A stretch of DNA of 64,000 nt, taken from Caulobacteraceae bacterium (lineage in GTDB: Bacteria; Pseudomonadota; Alphaproteobacteria; Caulobacterales; Caulobacteraceae). The stretch is from the NCBI GenBank assembly GCA_027487945.1, contig JAIYCQ010000002.1:62001-126000 (forward strand), in the 5' to 3' direction. Both the position numbers and the translations under genes were made by a program. Shown one piece after another: positions 44,694 through 56,268 of the stretch; within the stretch, counting starts at the first letter, position 1, and the number at the start of each line of letters is the position of its first letter. The notes under the pieces are model-generated. The model saw nothing but the letters and a program-made list of their open reading frames with translations. It was not told the origin of the DNA and ran no database searches.

Positions 44694-46121
44694 ATGGGCT
44701 TCGCGAACTACGCGGACTACGACGGGTTGGGCCTCGCCGAGCTGGTGGGCAAGGGCGAGGTGACCCCCGCCGAACTGGTCGAGGCGGCCATCGAGCGGAT
44801 CGAGCGCCACAATCCGACGCTCAACGCCGTCGTCCACAAGGCCTATGACGAGGCGCGCAAGACCGCCGCCGGCGACCTGCCCGACGGGCCGTTCAAGGGC
44901 GTGCCCTTCCTGATCAAGGACCTGGGCGCCAAGGTCACCGGCTGGCCGCGCAGCTCCGGTTCAAACTACGCCCAGGTCGCTTCCGACGCCGAGGACAGCG
45001 AACTGGTCCGCCGCTATCGCGCCGCCGGCGTCGTGCTGGTGGGCAAGAGCAACACTCCGGAGTTCGGCATTCCGGGCGTCACCCAGTCCGAGCGGCTGGG
45101 CCCCTGCGGCAATCCCTGGAACCCCGAGCACATCTCCGGCGGCTCCTCCGGCGGCGCGGCCAGCGCCACGGCCTCGGGCATGGTGCCGCTGGCCCATGCG
45201 AGCGACGGCCTGGGCTCCATCCGCATTCCGGCCGCCAACTGCGGCCTGGTCGGAATGAAGGTCACCCGCGACCGCACCCCGATCTGCGAGGTCACCGACG
45301 GGGCCATGGGCTTCTCGGTCCACCATGTGGTCAGCCGCACGGTCCGCGACAGCGCCGCCATGCTCGACGCCACCGACGGCCCGCAGCCCGGCGATCCCTT
45401 CACCCATCCGAAGAAGGACCGGCCCTTCCTCGAGGAGGTCAGCCGCAGTCCGGGCAAGCTGCGCATCGCCTGGTCGGTCGAGACGCCCAGCGGCCGGCCG
45501 ATGAGCGACGAGGTGATCGCCGCCACGCATCGCACGGCCGATACCCTGCGGGCGCTGGGCCACGACGTGTTCGAGATGGGCCTCGGGATCGACTACCGTC
45601 AGCTCTACCGCGCCCAAGGCCTGGTCTCGGCCAGCAACTTCGCCGCCTCGATGATGCGCTGGGTTGCAGAGCTCGGCCGCGAGCCCGAGCCCGGCGAACT
45701 GGGCCCTCTGGCCCAGCGCGGCTACGACGCCGGTCGTCGCGTCACCGGCCAGCAGGCCCTGTGGGGCTGGCAGCAGCTGCGGCTGTTCAACATCCAGATC
45801 CTTGAGCGCTTCCAGCTGTTCGACGTCTTGCTGACCCCGACCATGAGCCGCACCTCGCCGCGTATCGACGAGCTGGACCCGCTGGTCGGCGAGCTGAAGG
45901 ACTTCGACCGCAACCAGGCTTCGACCTACGGCACCACGCCACCGTTCAACTTCACCGGCCAGCCGTCGCTGTCCCTGCCGCTGTGGCAGGGCGAGGGTGA
46001 TCTGCCGATCGGCATGATGTTCACCGGCCAGTTCGGCGACGAGGCGACGCTCTACCGCCTCGCCGGCCAGCTGGAAAAGGAGCTGCCGTGGGCGGGCCGC
46101 AAGCCGCCGGTGTGGGGCTGA
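44694..46121 (+). CDS. Amidase-signature family hydrolase
   Basis: A 475-residue amidase. The catalytic triad is visible: Lys in PFLIKDLGAK, the cis-Ser in GGSSGGAAS, and the nucleophilic Ser a few residues on (SDGLGSIRIPAANCGLVGMK). It hydrolyses carboxamides. It is co-directional with the aminotransferase, 19 bp apart. A GGGGACA palindrome follows it. Confidence 0.92.
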   Translation: MGFANYADYDGLGLAELVGKGEVTPAELVEAAIERIERHNPTLNAVVHKAYDEARKTAAGDLPDGPFKGVPFLIKDLGAKVTGWPRSSGSNYAQVASDAEDSELVRRYRAAGVVLVGKSNTPEFGIPGVTQSERLGPCGNPWNPEHISGGSSGGAASATASGMVPLAHASDGLGSIRIPAANCGLVGMKVTRDRTPICEVTDGAMGFSVHHVVSRTVRDSAAMLDATDGPQPGDPFTHPKKDRPFLEEVSRSPGKLRIAWSVETPSGRPMSDEVIAATHRTADTLRALGHDVFEMGLGIDYRQLYRAQGLVSASNFAASMMRWVAELGREPEPGELGPLAQRGYDAGRRVTGQQALWGWQQLRLFNIQILERFQLFDVLLTPTMSRTSPRIDELDPLVGELKDFDRNQASTYGTTPPFNFTGQPSLSLPLWQGEGDLPIGMMFTGQFGDEATLYRLAGQLEKELPWAGRKPPVWG

Positions 46122-46129
46122 CCACGACC

Positions 46130-46157
46130 GGGGACAGGCACTGAAGTGCATGTCCCC
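46130..46157. repeat. GGGGACA palindromic repeat, copy 1
   Basis: GGGGACAGGCACT-GA-AGTGCATGTCCCC is a near-perfect palindrome just past the amidase stop. Related copies lie at 52310, 55046 and 57425. Confidence 0.75.
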
Positions 46158-46171
46158 GCTGTGCGTCCTAT

Positions 46172-47182
46172 ATGACAACCATGACCACGCTTTCCGTTCT
46201 CGACCTCGCCCCTGTCGTCCAGGGCTCCACCGTCAGGCAGGCGCTGCACAACAGCCGCGACCTGGCGCAGCATGCCGAACGCTGGGGCTACAACCGGTTC
46301 TGGCTGGCCGAGCACCACAACATGCGCGGTATCGCCAGCGCCGCGACCAGCGTGGTCATCGCCCATGTGGCGGAGGGCACCTCCACCATCCGGGTCGGGG
46401 CCGGCGGCGTCATGCTGCCCAACCACGCGCCGCTGCAGATCGCCGAGCAGTTCGGCACCCTGGCCGAGCTCTATGGTCCGCGCATCGACCTGGGCCTCGG
46501 CCGCGCGCCGGGGACCGACCAGCTGACCGCCCGCGCCCTGCGCCGGACCATGGTCGGGGACGTCGACCGCTTCCCGCAGGACGTCGTCGAACTGCTGCAT
46601 TTCCTCAAGCCCGCCGCGCCCAACCAGGGCGTGGTCGCCACGCCGGGGGAGGGAACCAACGTCCCGGTCTGGATCCTCGGCTCCAGCCAGTTCGGGGCCC
46701 ATCTGGCCGCCGCCCTGGGCCTGCCCTACGCCTTCGCCTCCCACTTCGCCCCGCAGGAGATGGAGGCCGCCGTCGCCGCCTACAGGGCGAAGTTCGAGCC
46801 GTCGGAATACCTCGACAAGCCCCACGTCATGCTGGGCGTGAACATCATCGCCGCCGACACGGACGAGGAGGCGAAGCTGCTGTTCACCTCGCTGCAGCAG
46901 GCCTTCGTGAACATGGCCATGGGCACGCCCGGCCGCCTGCCGCCGCCGCTGGAGGGATTCGGCGAGCGGCTTGACGGCATGGCCTCGGCCCGGCTGGCCC
47001 AGGCCCTGCGCTGCTCGATCGTCGGCGGGCCGGAGACGGTGCGCAAGGGGCTGGCCGACTTCGTCGCCTGGACGGGCGCGGACGAACTGATGGTCACCGC
47101 CTCGGTCCACGACCACGCCGCGAGGCTGCGCTCGTTCGAGATCACGGCGCAGGCGAACCGGGCGAGGGCGGAGGCGGCTTAG
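46172..47182 (+). CDS. LLM-class flavin-dependent oxidoreductase
   Basis: A 336-residue bacterial-luciferase-like monooxygenase/reductase. Typical segments are [20 protein letters not shown], the strand with [20 protein letters not shown] and [16 protein letters not shown]. It probably uses reduced FMN; substrate unknown. The start is ATG 46172 or ATG 46181; no clear ribosome site is seen. Its stop overlaps the 3' end of the convergent ligase gene by 4 bases. Confidence 0.92.
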   Translation: MTTMTTLSVLDLAPVVQGSTVRQALHNSRDLAQHAERWGYNRFWLAEHHNMRGIASAATSVVIAHVAEGTSTIRVGAGGVMLPNHAPLQIAEQFGTLAELYGPRIDLGLGRAPGTDQLTARALRRTMVGDVDRFPQDVVELLHFLKPAAPNQGVVATPGEGTNVPVWILGSSQFGAHLAAALGLPYAFASHFAPQEMEAAVAAYRAKFEPSEYLDKPHVMLGVNIIAADTDEEAKLLFTSLQQAFVNMAMGTPGRLPPPLEGFGERLDGMASARLAQALRCSIVGGPETVRKGLADFVAWTGADELMVTASVHDHAARLRSFEITAQANRARAEAA

Positions 47183-48744
47183 ACCTTGCGGCCCAGCGCC
47201 ACGTAGGCGTCCCGCAACTCCCGTTTCAGCACCTTGCCGATGTGGCTGCGGGGCAGGACGTCGATCAGGACGACGTCGGCCAGGCGCTGGGTCTTGCCGA
47301 CCTGGCCGTTGGTGAAGGCCTTGAGGTCCTCCGGGGTCGCCGCGGCGCCGTCCTTCAGCGCCACATAGGCGACCGGCGTCTCGCCCCACTGGTCGGACGG
47401 GGCGGCGATGACGGCGGCCTCGGCGACGGCCTCATGCTTCATCAGCACGGCTTCCAGATCGCTGGGATAGACGTTGAAGCCGCCGGTGATGATCATGTCC
47501 TTGCGGCGATCCATCAGGGTCAGGAAGCCGTCCTCGTCCAGCCGGCCGACGTCGCCGGTGCGGATGTAGAGGTCGCCGGTCTTCGGGCAGACCCACTGGG
47601 CCTCCGACGTCTTGCCCGGCTGGTTGTGGTAGCCGCTCATGGTCGCGGGCGAGCGGCCGATGATCTCGCCGACCTCGCCGGGACCGACCTCGGCGCCGTC
47701 CTCGTCGAGCAGCTTGATCACCGCGCCGGGGCTGGGCAGGCCGACGGTGTGCAGCTTGTCGGGGTAGAGGTGGGCCTGCAGCATGAAGCCGCCGCCGCCC
47801 TCGGTCATGCCGTAGTACTCGGTCAGCCCGCCGGGCCAGCGCGTGATCGCCTGGCGCTTCAGTTCGGCGGAGAAGGGCGCGCTGGTCGCGAACTTCATGA
47901 CAAAGCTCGACAGGTCGTAGTTGTCGAAGTCCGGGTGCTCGAGCAGGCGGCGGTACTGGACCGGCACCAGCATGGCGTGGGTGACGCGGTTGTCCTGCGC
48001 GGCCTGCAGCCACTTCAGCACGTCGAACTTGGGCAGCATGACCATGGTGCCGCCGCCGGCCAGGGTCGGGAAGAAGCAGACCAGGGTGGTGTTCGAATAG
48101 AGCGGCGTGGAGATGAACCCGACCGCGTCGGGGCCATAGCCGATGCCGTCGGGACGCGGGGCCAGATGGCGCCAGCGCATGCCGTGGCTCTGGACGATGC
48201 CCTTGGGCGTGCCGGTCGTGCCCGAGCTGTAGATGATGTTGAACGGGTCCTTCGGGCCGATGGTCACCGGCTTCGGCGCGATGCCTTCCGCCGGCAGCCA
48301 CTGCGCGAAGGGCTGGCCGACGTCGGAGCCGTCCAGCGCGATCTGCCGGGTAACAACCTCGCCGAGCTTGTCGCCCATCTCGGCGGCGACGCCCTTGTCG
48401 AGGAAGAACAGGCCCGCGCCGCTGTCGTTGACCATGGCCACGATCTGGTCGGGCGTCGACGACGGTGCGATCGGAGCCACCGCCGCCCCGGCCCGCAGGC
48501 CGCCCAGGAACAGCGCCGCGTATTCGATGGAGGTGGTGGCGCAGACCGACACCGCCTGGCCCTGGGTCAGCCCGTCCCGTTGCAGGCCGGCGGCGATCCG
48601 GTCCATCAGCGCGTCCAGCTCTGCGTAGCTCAGCGACCGGCCGTCCTGGACCAGCGCCGGATGTGTCGGCTTCTGCGCCGCATACAGCCGGATCAGCTCG
48701 GGAACGGTCCCGAAGTCCTCGGCGATCATCTGGTCGAGGGTCAT
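47179..48744 (-). CDS. AMP-forming acyl-CoA ligase
   Basis: A 521-residue member of the adenylate-forming family. Seen motifs: the ATP P-loop [11 protein letters not shown], the YGMTEGGGG motif, the hinge region [20 protein letters not shown] and the C-terminal lysine region ([16 protein letters not shown]). It activates a carboxylic acid to the acyl-CoA, the natural first step for the fadB/J-like and dehydrogenase genes adjoining. Medium/long-chain or aryl substrate cannot be decided. Confidence 0.93.
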   Translation of the reverse strand: MTLDQMIAEDFGTVPELIRLYAAQKPTHPALVQDGRSLSYAELDALMDRIAAGLQRDGLTQGQAVSVCATTSIEYAALFLGGLRAGAAVAPIAPSSTPDQIVAMVNDSGAGLFFLDKGVAAEMGDKLGEVVTRQIALDGSDVGQPFAQWLPAEGIAPKPVTIGPKDPFNIIYSSGTTGTPKGIVQSHGMRWRHLAPRPDGIGYGPDAVGFISTPLYSNTTLVCFFPTLAGGGTMVMLPKFDVLKWLQAAQDNRVTHAMLVPVQYRRLLEHPDFDNYDLSSFVMKFATSAPFSAELKRQAITRWPGGLTEYYGMTEGGGGFMLQAHLYPDKLHTVGLPSPGAVIKLLDEDGAEVGPGEVGEIIGRSPATMSGYHNQPGKTSEAQWVCPKTGDLYIRTGDVGRLDEDGFLTLMDRRKDMIITGGFNVYPSDLEAVLMKHEAVAEAAVIAAPSDQWGETPVAYVALKDGAAATPEDLKAFTNGQVGKTQRLADVVLIDVLPRSHIGKVLKRELRDAYVALGRKV

Positions 48745-48764
48745 GCGCGGTCTTTCACCAGGTT

Positions 48765-48924
48765 CCCTTCTCCCCTTGCGGGAGAAGGTGTCGGCAAAGC
48801 CGACGGATGAGGGGGACCCCGGACCCGTCGGGTTCGCGTGGCGGCCGGGTCGAATGCGGACAGGCTGTGCGCCCCCTCATCCGACCCGCTTCGCGGGCCA
48901 CCTTCTCCCGCGAGGGGAGAAGGG
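48765..48924. repeat. Nested inverted repeat, CTTCTCCC family
   Basis: CCCTTCTCCCC at 48765-48775 and GGGGAGAAGGG at 48914-48924 are the outermost arms. GGATGAGGGGG and GCCCCCTCATCC form inner arms. Each end is itself a hairpin. The 191-bp gap between the ligase and the fadB/J-like gene is filled by this element. Confidence 0.75.
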
Positions 48925-48935
48925 GCGTCTTTGGC

Positions 48936-51002
<2,067 letters not shown>

Positions 51003-51035
51003 GGCGCGTCGCCCCTTATGTTCGTTGAAACAGTT

Positions 51036-51049
51036 GTTTGAGCGCAAAC
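51036..51049. promoter_or_regulatory. Inverted repeat in the divergent fadB/J-ACAD promoter gap
   Basis: GTTTG-AGCG-CAAAC lies midway in the 96-bp gap between the divergent FadB/J-like and acyl-CoA dehydrogenase genes, where a repressor of beta-oxidation could bind. No local regulator is identified. Confidence 0.3.
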
Positions 51050-51098
51050 TGCCGAGCCGGGCCGCCAGAGTCCAGCGCGCAGCCATGGGAGAAGCACA

Positions 51099-52298
51099 AT
51101 GGATCTCGATTTTTTGCCCGAGCACGCCGAGTTCCGTAAGGACGTCCGAGGCTGGATCGAGGCCAACTTCCCGGCCGAGAACCGTCGCAAGATGGAGGCC
51201 GGCGAGCATCTGACCAAGGAGGACATCCTCGCCTGGCACCGGATCCTCAACGACAAGGGCTGGCTGACGCCGTCCTGGCCGGTCGAGTACGGCGGCACCG
51301 GCTGGGATTCGGTGCGCAAATACATCTTCTCCGAGGAGCTGGCCCGGGCGCAGACCTCGCAGACCAGCTTCGGCATCGGGATGATCGGGCCGGTGCTCTA
51401 CACTTTCGGCACGCCCGAGCAGAAGGCGAAGTTCCTGCCCGGAACCATGAACGGCGACATCTGGTGGTGCCAGGGCTACAGCGAGCCCGGCGCCGGCTCC
51501 GACCTCGCGGGCCTGACGACCAGGGCCGAGCGGATCACCGAAGACGGCAAGGACTACTATGTCGTCACCGGCCAGAAGACCTGGACGACCCAGGGCCACT
51601 TCGCCGACTGGGGCTTCTTCTTGGTCCGCACGGACGCGACGGCGAAGAAGCAGGAGGGCATCTCCTTCCTGCTCATAGACATGAAGTCGCCCGGCATCAC
51701 CGTCCGCCCGATCATCACGATCGAGGGCGGCCACGAGGTCAACGACGTCTTCCTCGACAACGTGAAGGTCCCGGTCGAGAACCTGATCGGCCAGGAGAAC
51801 AAGGGCTGGACGGTGGCCAAGTACCTCCTCGGCCACGAGCGCACCGGCATCGCCGGCGTCGCCCGCTCCAAGCGCGGCATCGAGAAGCTGCGCGAGCTCG
51901 CCGCGTCCGAGCCCGCCGATGACGCGGCTCCGCTGCTCAGGGACGCCGACTTCCGCCGCAAGATCGCCGAGCTGGAGATCGACCTGGCCGCGCTCGAATA
52001 CACCGAGCTCCGCACCCTCGCCGGTGAAGCCTCCGGCAAGGGCCCCGGCCCGGAAGCCTCGCTGCTGAAGGTCAAGGGCACCGAGGTCGGCCAGCGTCTG
52101 ACCGAGCTGACCCTGGAGGCCGCCGCCCACTACGGCGCGCCGCACGCCAAGGGCCTGACCGGCGACAACAGCCTGTCGATCCCCAGCTGGGCCGCCAAGT
52201 CGGCGCCCACCTACTTCAACATGCGCAAGACCTCGATCTTCGGCGGGTCCAACGAGATCCAGCGGAACATCATGGCCAAGGCCGTCCTGGGGCTTTGA
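51099..52298 (+). CDS. Acyl-CoA dehydrogenase family protein
   Basis: A 399-residue FAD-dependent dehydrogenase. Conserved parts: YSEPGAGSDLAGLTTRAER (FAD/substrate), TGQKTWTTQGHFADWGFFLV, and the C-terminal SIFGGSNEIQRNIMAKAVLG. At the place where medium-chain enzymes carry the catalytic Glu (IYEGT), this has FGGS. A Glu in LLGHERTGIAG fits the alternative base position used by isovaleryl-CoA/long-chain enzymes. The ATG has a good ribosome site. It is divergent from the FadB/J-like gene. Confidence 0.93.
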   Translation: MDLDFLPEHAEFRKDVRGWIEANFPAENRRKMEAGEHLTKEDILAWHRILNDKGWLTPSWPVEYGGTGWDSVRKYIFSEELARAQTSQTSFGIGMIGPVLYTFGTPEQKAKFLPGTMNGDIWWCQGYSEPGAGSDLAGLTTRAERITEDGKDYYVVTGQKTWTTQGHFADWGFFLVRTDATAKKQEGISFLLIDMKSPGITVRPIITIEGGHEVNDVFLDNVKVPVENLIGQENKGWTVAKYLLGHERTGIAGVARSKRGIEKLRELAASEPADDAAPLLRDADFRRKIAELEIDLAALEYTELRTLAGEASGKGPGPEASLLKVKGTEVGQRLTELTLEAAAHYGAPHAKGLTGDNSLSIPSWAAKSAPTYFNMRKTSIFGGSNEIQRNIMAKAVLGL

Positions 52299-52309
52299 CA
52301 GAGACGGTT

Positions 52310-52336
52310 GGGGACATGCCTTCAGTGCTTGTCCCC
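52310..52336. repeat. GGGGACA palindromic repeat, copy 2
   Basis: GGGGACATGCCTTCAGTGCT followed by TGTCCCC, 11 bp past the dehydrogenase stop; an imperfect palindrome of the same family as 46130-46157. Confidence 0.75.
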
Positions 52337-52351
52337 GCCGCTTTCGCGATC

Positions 52352-52452
52352 CTTCCACGTCATCCTGAACAGGCCCGAAGGGCCGTGTCGAAGGACGCAG
52401 TGACGCCGTGCGTCCTTCGACGCGCGCCTGCTGGGGTCAGGATGACGTGAAG
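52352..52452. repeat. Inverted dispersed repeat, GTCATCCTGAGC/TTCGACAC family
   Basis: The left arm CTTCCACGTCATCCTGAACA, then GGCCGTGTCGAAGGACGC, is mirrored by the right arm GCGTCCTTCGACGCGCGC, then GGGTCAGGATGACGTGAAG. Same family as the copies near prfA and 32.5 kb. Confidence 0.75.
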
Positions 52453-52468
52453 GGGGGGCGTGCAGACC

Positions 52469-53086
52469 TCAGCCGAACAGACCCGCGAACCAGGAGCCGA
52501 TCGACGCGAAGACGCCGCTCAGCCAGGCCAGCAGTCCGCCGCCCTTCGCCTCGGCTTCCGGGACGAACCAGCTCGGCGCCGCGGGCGGGGCGCAGTTCTT
52601 CTGCATGCCGACGCCCTTCAGATAGGCCCGGCGCAGCTTGCCGGCGGTGATGGCCTCGGCCACCCGCTTGTCGCGTCGCTCCGCCCCGGTCAGTTTCCGC
52701 ACCCAGCCCCGGAAAGGCAGGACGCTTCGGGTCTCGTCCTCGACCGCGCCGACCACCGCGTCCCCCGCCGCCTGTTTCAGCTTCTGGCCCCGGGTTCGGG
52801 TGTCCGGCGGCGGCGGCTCGTCGAGATCCGGCCCCAACGCCGCGTCCAGCCGGCCCACCTCGGCGGCGATCGGCTCGCAGCGCGTCATCCCGTCCACGTC
52901 GTAGGGGCTGGCCACCGCGCGCTTCAGCACGTCGGGAATGTCCACATGCTTGAGGTTCAGGTCGTCGAGCGGGGCGGTGACGGCGTCACGCAGGTTCGGC
53001 CGCGTCTGGGTCGAGCCGCGGTCCTGCGCCAGGGCAGGCCCGGCGGCGAGCAGGATTACAGCGAGGGTCAGGCTCAGGCGGCGCAT
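52469..53086 (-). CDS. Secreted hypothetical protein with C-terminal hydrophobic tail
   Basis: A 205-residue protein with a cleavable signal peptide (SLTLAVILLAAGPALA), a soluble middle with Cys at MTRCEPIAAEVGRLD and QKNCAPPAAPSW, and a hydrophobic C-terminus (LLAWLSGVFASIGSWFAGLF) that could be a membrane tail. The ATG at 53086 is the signal start; the longer frame extends 45 residues without signal character. Family not recognised. Confidence 0.75.
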   Translation of the reverse strand: MRRLSLTLAVILLAAGPALAQDRGSTQTRPNLRDAVTAPLDDLNLKHVDIPDVLKRAVASPYDVDGMTRCEPIAAEVGRLDAALGPDLDEPPPPDTRTRGQKLKQAAGDAVVGAVEDETRSVLPFRGWVRKLTGAERRDKRVAEAITAGKLRRAYLKGVGMQKNCAPPAAPSWFVPEAEAKGGGLLAWLSGVFASIGSWFAGLFG

Positions 53087-53208
53087 GGGGCTCCATAGTC
53101 GATTCAGCCGCTCGGCGGAATTGTGGCCGGTCGTAGCGCCTTCCCCTCCCGGGCGCGATCCGCCTAAAGTCCCGACCAGACCGGAACCCGCCCGGCCCAG
53201 GAGGAACA

Positions 53209-54234
53209 GTGACCACGACAACCCGCCGCTGGGTGCTTGCGCGCCATGTCGAGGGCGCGCCGTCGCCGGAGGATTTCCGGCTCGAGACGCTGCCGCTGCC
53301 CGCGCTTGAGGACGGCAAGTTCATCGCCCGGGTGATCCTGGGCTCCGTCGATCCCGGCACCCGCTCGCGCCTTTCGGGCGGCGACAGCTACGCCGGGGCG
53401 ATGAAGATCGGCGAGGGCATCGACGGCTTCTGCGTGGCCCAGGTCGTCGAGAGCAAGAACCCCAACTACGCGGCCGGCGACCTGATCGCGGCGGGCGGCG
53501 GCTGGCGCGAGCATTTCGTGTCCGACGGTCGGGGCTTCATCCAGAAGATCACCGACCGCCGCGTGCCGCTGGGCTGCTGGATCGGCATCCTGGGCGTGCC
53601 CGGCCTGACCGCCTGGTTCGGCATGCACCGCGTGGGACAGGCGAAGGAGGGCGAGGTTCTGTTGGTGAGCTCCGCCGCCGGCCCGGTCGGCGCCACCGCC
53701 GGTCAGATCGGCAAGAAGCTGGGCATGACGGTGGTCGGCATCGCCGGCGGGCCGAAGAAGTGCGCCTGGCTGAAGGACGAGGCCGGCTTCGACGCGGTCA
53801 TCGACTACAAGGCCGAGCCCGACCTCACGGCGGCGATCAAGGCGGCCTGCCCGGGCGGCGTCGACGTGCTGTTCGACAACGTCGGCAACGAAATGGTCGA
53901 CCGGGTCCTGCCGCTGATGAAGCTGCGCGGCCGGGTGGTCGTCTCCGGACAGGTGGCCGACTACAATGTGCCGGTCGAGCAACGGTACGGCCTGAAACAC
54001 ACCGACGTCTTCATCACCCACCGCGTCCGCATGGAGGGTCTGGTGGTGTTCGACGACATCCGTCAGTTCGCCGCCGCCCAGAGCCAGATGGCCGACTGGA
54101 TCGCCGACGGCTCCCTGAAGTTCGCTATCGAGGAATTCGACGGCCTCGAGTCCGCCGCCGAGGCCTTCTGCGGCCTGTTCCGGGGCGAGAACTTCGGCCG
54201 CCGTCTCGTCCGCGTCAGCGAGGATCCCGCCTGA
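53209..54234 (+). CDS. NADP-dependent medium-chain oxidoreductase (CurA/LTB4DH-like)
   Basis: A 341-residue zinc-independent MDR enzyme of the CurA/leukotriene B4 dehydrogenase type. Indicators are the N-terminal WVLARHVEGAPSPEDFRLET, the nucleotide-binding EVLLVSSAAGPVGATAGQIG, and the segment VDVLFDNVGNEMVDRVLPLM. It reduces alpha,beta-unsaturated ketones or aldehydes with NADPH. The start is GTG at 53209 with a strong ribosome site (AGGAGGA). It overlaps the next enoyl-CoA hydratase by TGATG, so they act together. Confidence 0.93.
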   Translation: MTTTTRRWVLARHVEGAPSPEDFRLETLPLPALEDGKFIARVILGSVDPGTRSRLSGGDSYAGAMKIGEGIDGFCVAQVVESKNPNYAAGDLIAAGGGWREHFVSDGRGFIQKITDRRVPLGCWIGILGVPGLTAWFGMHRVGQAKEGEVLLVSSAAGPVGATAGQIGKKLGMTVVGIAGGPKKCAWLKDEAGFDAVIDYKAEPDLTAAIKAACPGGVDVLFDNVGNEMVDRVLPLMKLRGRVVVSGQVADYNVPVEQRYGLKHTDVFITHRVRMEGLVVFDDIRQFAAAQSQMADWIADGSLKFAIEEFDGLESAAEAFCGLFRGENFGRRLVRVSEDPA

Positions 54235-55025
54235 TGAAGTTCGAGGACTATCAGCGCTTCACCTTCCGCCGCGACGGCCGGATTCTGGTCTGCAGCTTCA
54301 GCGGCAACGCCGTGAACGCCGTCGACGCGCGGATGCACGACGAGCTGGCCGAGCTGTTTGTCGATCTGCAGCATGATGACGGCAGCGACCTCATCATCCT
54401 GACCGGCGAGAACCGCGCCTTCTGCGCCGGCGGCGACTTCGACTGGTTCGACGAGCAGATCAACGATCCCCGGAAGTTCCGCGCCATCGCCTATGACGCC
54501 AAGCGGATCGTCAGCGGCCTGCTGGACCTGGAAAAGCCGATCATCGCCCGCCTGAACGGCGCCGCCGCGGGCCTGGGCGCCACCCTCGCCCTCCTGTGCG
54601 ACGTCATCGTCGCCGACGAGGCCGCGAAGATCGGCGACCCGCATGTGAAGGTCGGGCTGGTGGCCGGCGACGGCGGGGCGATCATCTGGCCGCAGCTGAT
54701 CGGCTTCGCCCGGGCCAAGGAACTGCTGATGACCGGCGACCTGCTGTCCGCGACCGAGGCGGCGCGCATGGGCCTGATCAACCATGCCGTCCCGACCGAC
54801 CAGCTCGACGCCAAGGTGGCGGAGATCGCCGGCAAGATCCTGGGCAACCCCCGCTGGGCGGTGCGCTGGACCAAGATGACCGCCAACATCACGCTCAAGC
54901 AGATCATGGTCAGCACGTCCGACGCGGCGGTGGCCTATGAGACGCTGAGCAACATGACCGCCGACCGCAAGGAGGCCGTCGCCGCCTTCCGCGAGCGTCG
55001 GCCGATGAATCTGACGGGGGAGTGA
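54234..55025 (+). CDS. Enoyl-CoA hydratase/isomerase family protein
   Basis: A 263-residue crotonase-fold protein with the oxyanion motifs (NRAFCAGGDFDWFDEQIN and ARLNGAAAGLGATLALLCDV) and the segment HVKVGLVAGDGGAIIWPQLI. The first catalytic Glu of classical hydratases is replaced by His/Val-Gly-Leu context, so a different crotonase chemistry is possible. It starts within the stop of the MDR gene (TGATG) and is followed by a palindromic repeat and two dehydrogenase genes. Confidence 0.92.
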   Translation: MKFEDYQRFTFRRDGRILVCSFSGNAVNAVDARMHDELAELFVDLQHDDGSDLIILTGENRAFCAGGDFDWFDEQINDPRKFRAIAYDAKRIVSGLLDLEKPIIARLNGAAAGLGATLALLCDVIVADEAAKIGDPHVKVGLVAGDGGAIIWPQLIGFARAKELLMTGDLLSATEAARMGLINHAVPTDQLDAKVAEIAGKILGNPRWAVRWTKMTANITLKQIMVSTSDAAVAYETLSNMTADRKEAVAAFRERRPMNLTGE

Positions 55026-55045
55026 TGCGGGTCAGCGCCAATGTC

Positions 55046-55090
55046 AGGGACAGGTTAAGATGTCCCTCGGGACACCTTAACCTGTCCCCT
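55046..55090. repeat. GGGGACA palindromic repeat, copy 3 (nested)
   Basis: AGGGACAGGTTAAG pairs with CTTAACCTGTCCCCT across an inner GTCCC-TC-GGGAC hairpin. It sits in the 79-bp gap between the hydratase and the next dehydrogenase, in what would be the leader of the latter. Confidence 0.8.
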
Positions 55091-55104
55091 CGGAAGGGCC
55101 GCGC

Positions 55105-56268
55105 ATGAGCCTGCCCCCCGAACCCGCCCACGTCACCGAGCTCCGCTCGATCCTGCAACGGTTCATTGCCGAGAAGGCGCCGCGCGAGAAGCGGCGGGAG
55201 TGGGACCGCACCCACACCTTCCCGCGCGACCTGTTCAAGCAGCTGGCCGACCTCGGTCTCTGCGGCCTGACCGTGCCGGAGGAGTACGGCGGCACCGGCC
55301 CGGATATCCTGGGCGCGGTCGCCGCCATCGAGGAGCTCTGCCGGGCCGGCTCCTTCCTCGCTGGCCCCTTCATCCAGTGCGCCTTCTACGGCGGCATGAA
55401 CATCCTCGAGAACGGCTCCCCCGAACAGAAGGCCGACCTGCTGCCGAGGCTGGCGAAGGGCGAGCTGTTCTTCGCCTATGGCCTGTCGGAGCCCGACGTC
55501 GGCGGCGACCTGTCTCAGGTCTCGACCCGCGCCCGGCGAGAGGGCGACGAGATCGTCGTCACCGGCGCCAAGCGCTGGTGCACCGGCGCCGACTTCTCCG
55601 ACTACATCTACTGCCTGGTCCGCTCCGACCCCGACGCCCCGGCGCGGAGCGGCCTGAGCTTCCTGCTCATCCCGACCAATGCCCCGGGGGTGACCATCAC
55701 CCCCATCGAGCATGTGAACCTCCGCTACACCCTGTCGTCCGACGTCCATTTCGACGAGGTCCGCCTGCCGCTGTCGGCCGTCGTCGGCGGGCCGGAGAAG
55801 TGGAACCAGGGCTGGAAGATGCTGGCCGGCCGGGCGCTCGACATCGAGAAGCTGGAGATCAGCGCCTGCGCCTTCGGCATCGCCCAGGCGGCGATGGAGG
55901 AGGCCTGGGCCTACAGCCAGGAGCGGGTCCAGTTCGGCAAGCCCATCGCCGCCCACCAGGCCGTGCGCCATGCGCTGGTCGACGCCCGCACCAAGCTGGA
56001 GGCCTGCCGCCTGATGCTGTGGAACGCCGCGCGTCTGGCCGACGAGGGCCAGCCCTGCGCGGTCGAGACCAGCATGGCCAAGCTGTTCATCGCCGAGGCC
56101 GGGGTCGAGATCGCCCTGACCTGCCAGCGGGTGATGGGCGCTTACGCCATGTCGGCCGACTATGACATCGAGCGTAATGTGCGCGACCTGCTGGGCATGC
56201 CGATCGTCGGCGGCTCCTCGAACATGCAGCGCAACAACCTGGCTGCCCTCTGGAAGCTACCAGCATGA
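55105..56268 (+). CDS. Acyl-CoA dehydrogenase family protein
   Basis: A 387-residue dehydrogenase: substrate/FAD segments YGLSEPDVGGDLSQVSTRAR and TGAKRWCTGADFSDYIYCLV, and C-terminal MPIVGGSSNMQRNNLAALWK. As in the gene at 51099 the canonical IYEGT Glu is absent (VGGSS), while a Glu in RALDIEKLEIS falls near the isovaleryl-CoA/long-chain base position. The stop overlaps the start of the next gene (ATGA), so the two may form a complex or successive steps. Confidence 0.93.
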   Translation: MSLPPEPAHVTELRSILQRFIAEKAPREKRREWDRTHTFPRDLFKQLADLGLCGLTVPEEYGGTGPDILGAVAAIEELCRAGSFLAGPFIQCAFYGGMNILENGSPEQKADLLPRLAKGELFFAYGLSEPDVGGDLSQVSTRARREGDEIVVTGAKRWCTGADFSDYIYCLVRSDPDAPARSGLSFLLIPTNAPGVTITPIEHVNLRYTLSSDVHFDEVRLPLSAVVGGPEKWNQGWKMLAGRALDIEKLEISACAFGIAQAAMEEAWAYSQERVQFGKPIAAHQAVRHALVDARTKLEACRLMLWNAARLADEGQPCAVETSMAKLFIAEAGVEIALTCQRVMGAYAMSADYDIERNVRDLLGMPIVGGSSNMQRNNLAALWKLPA

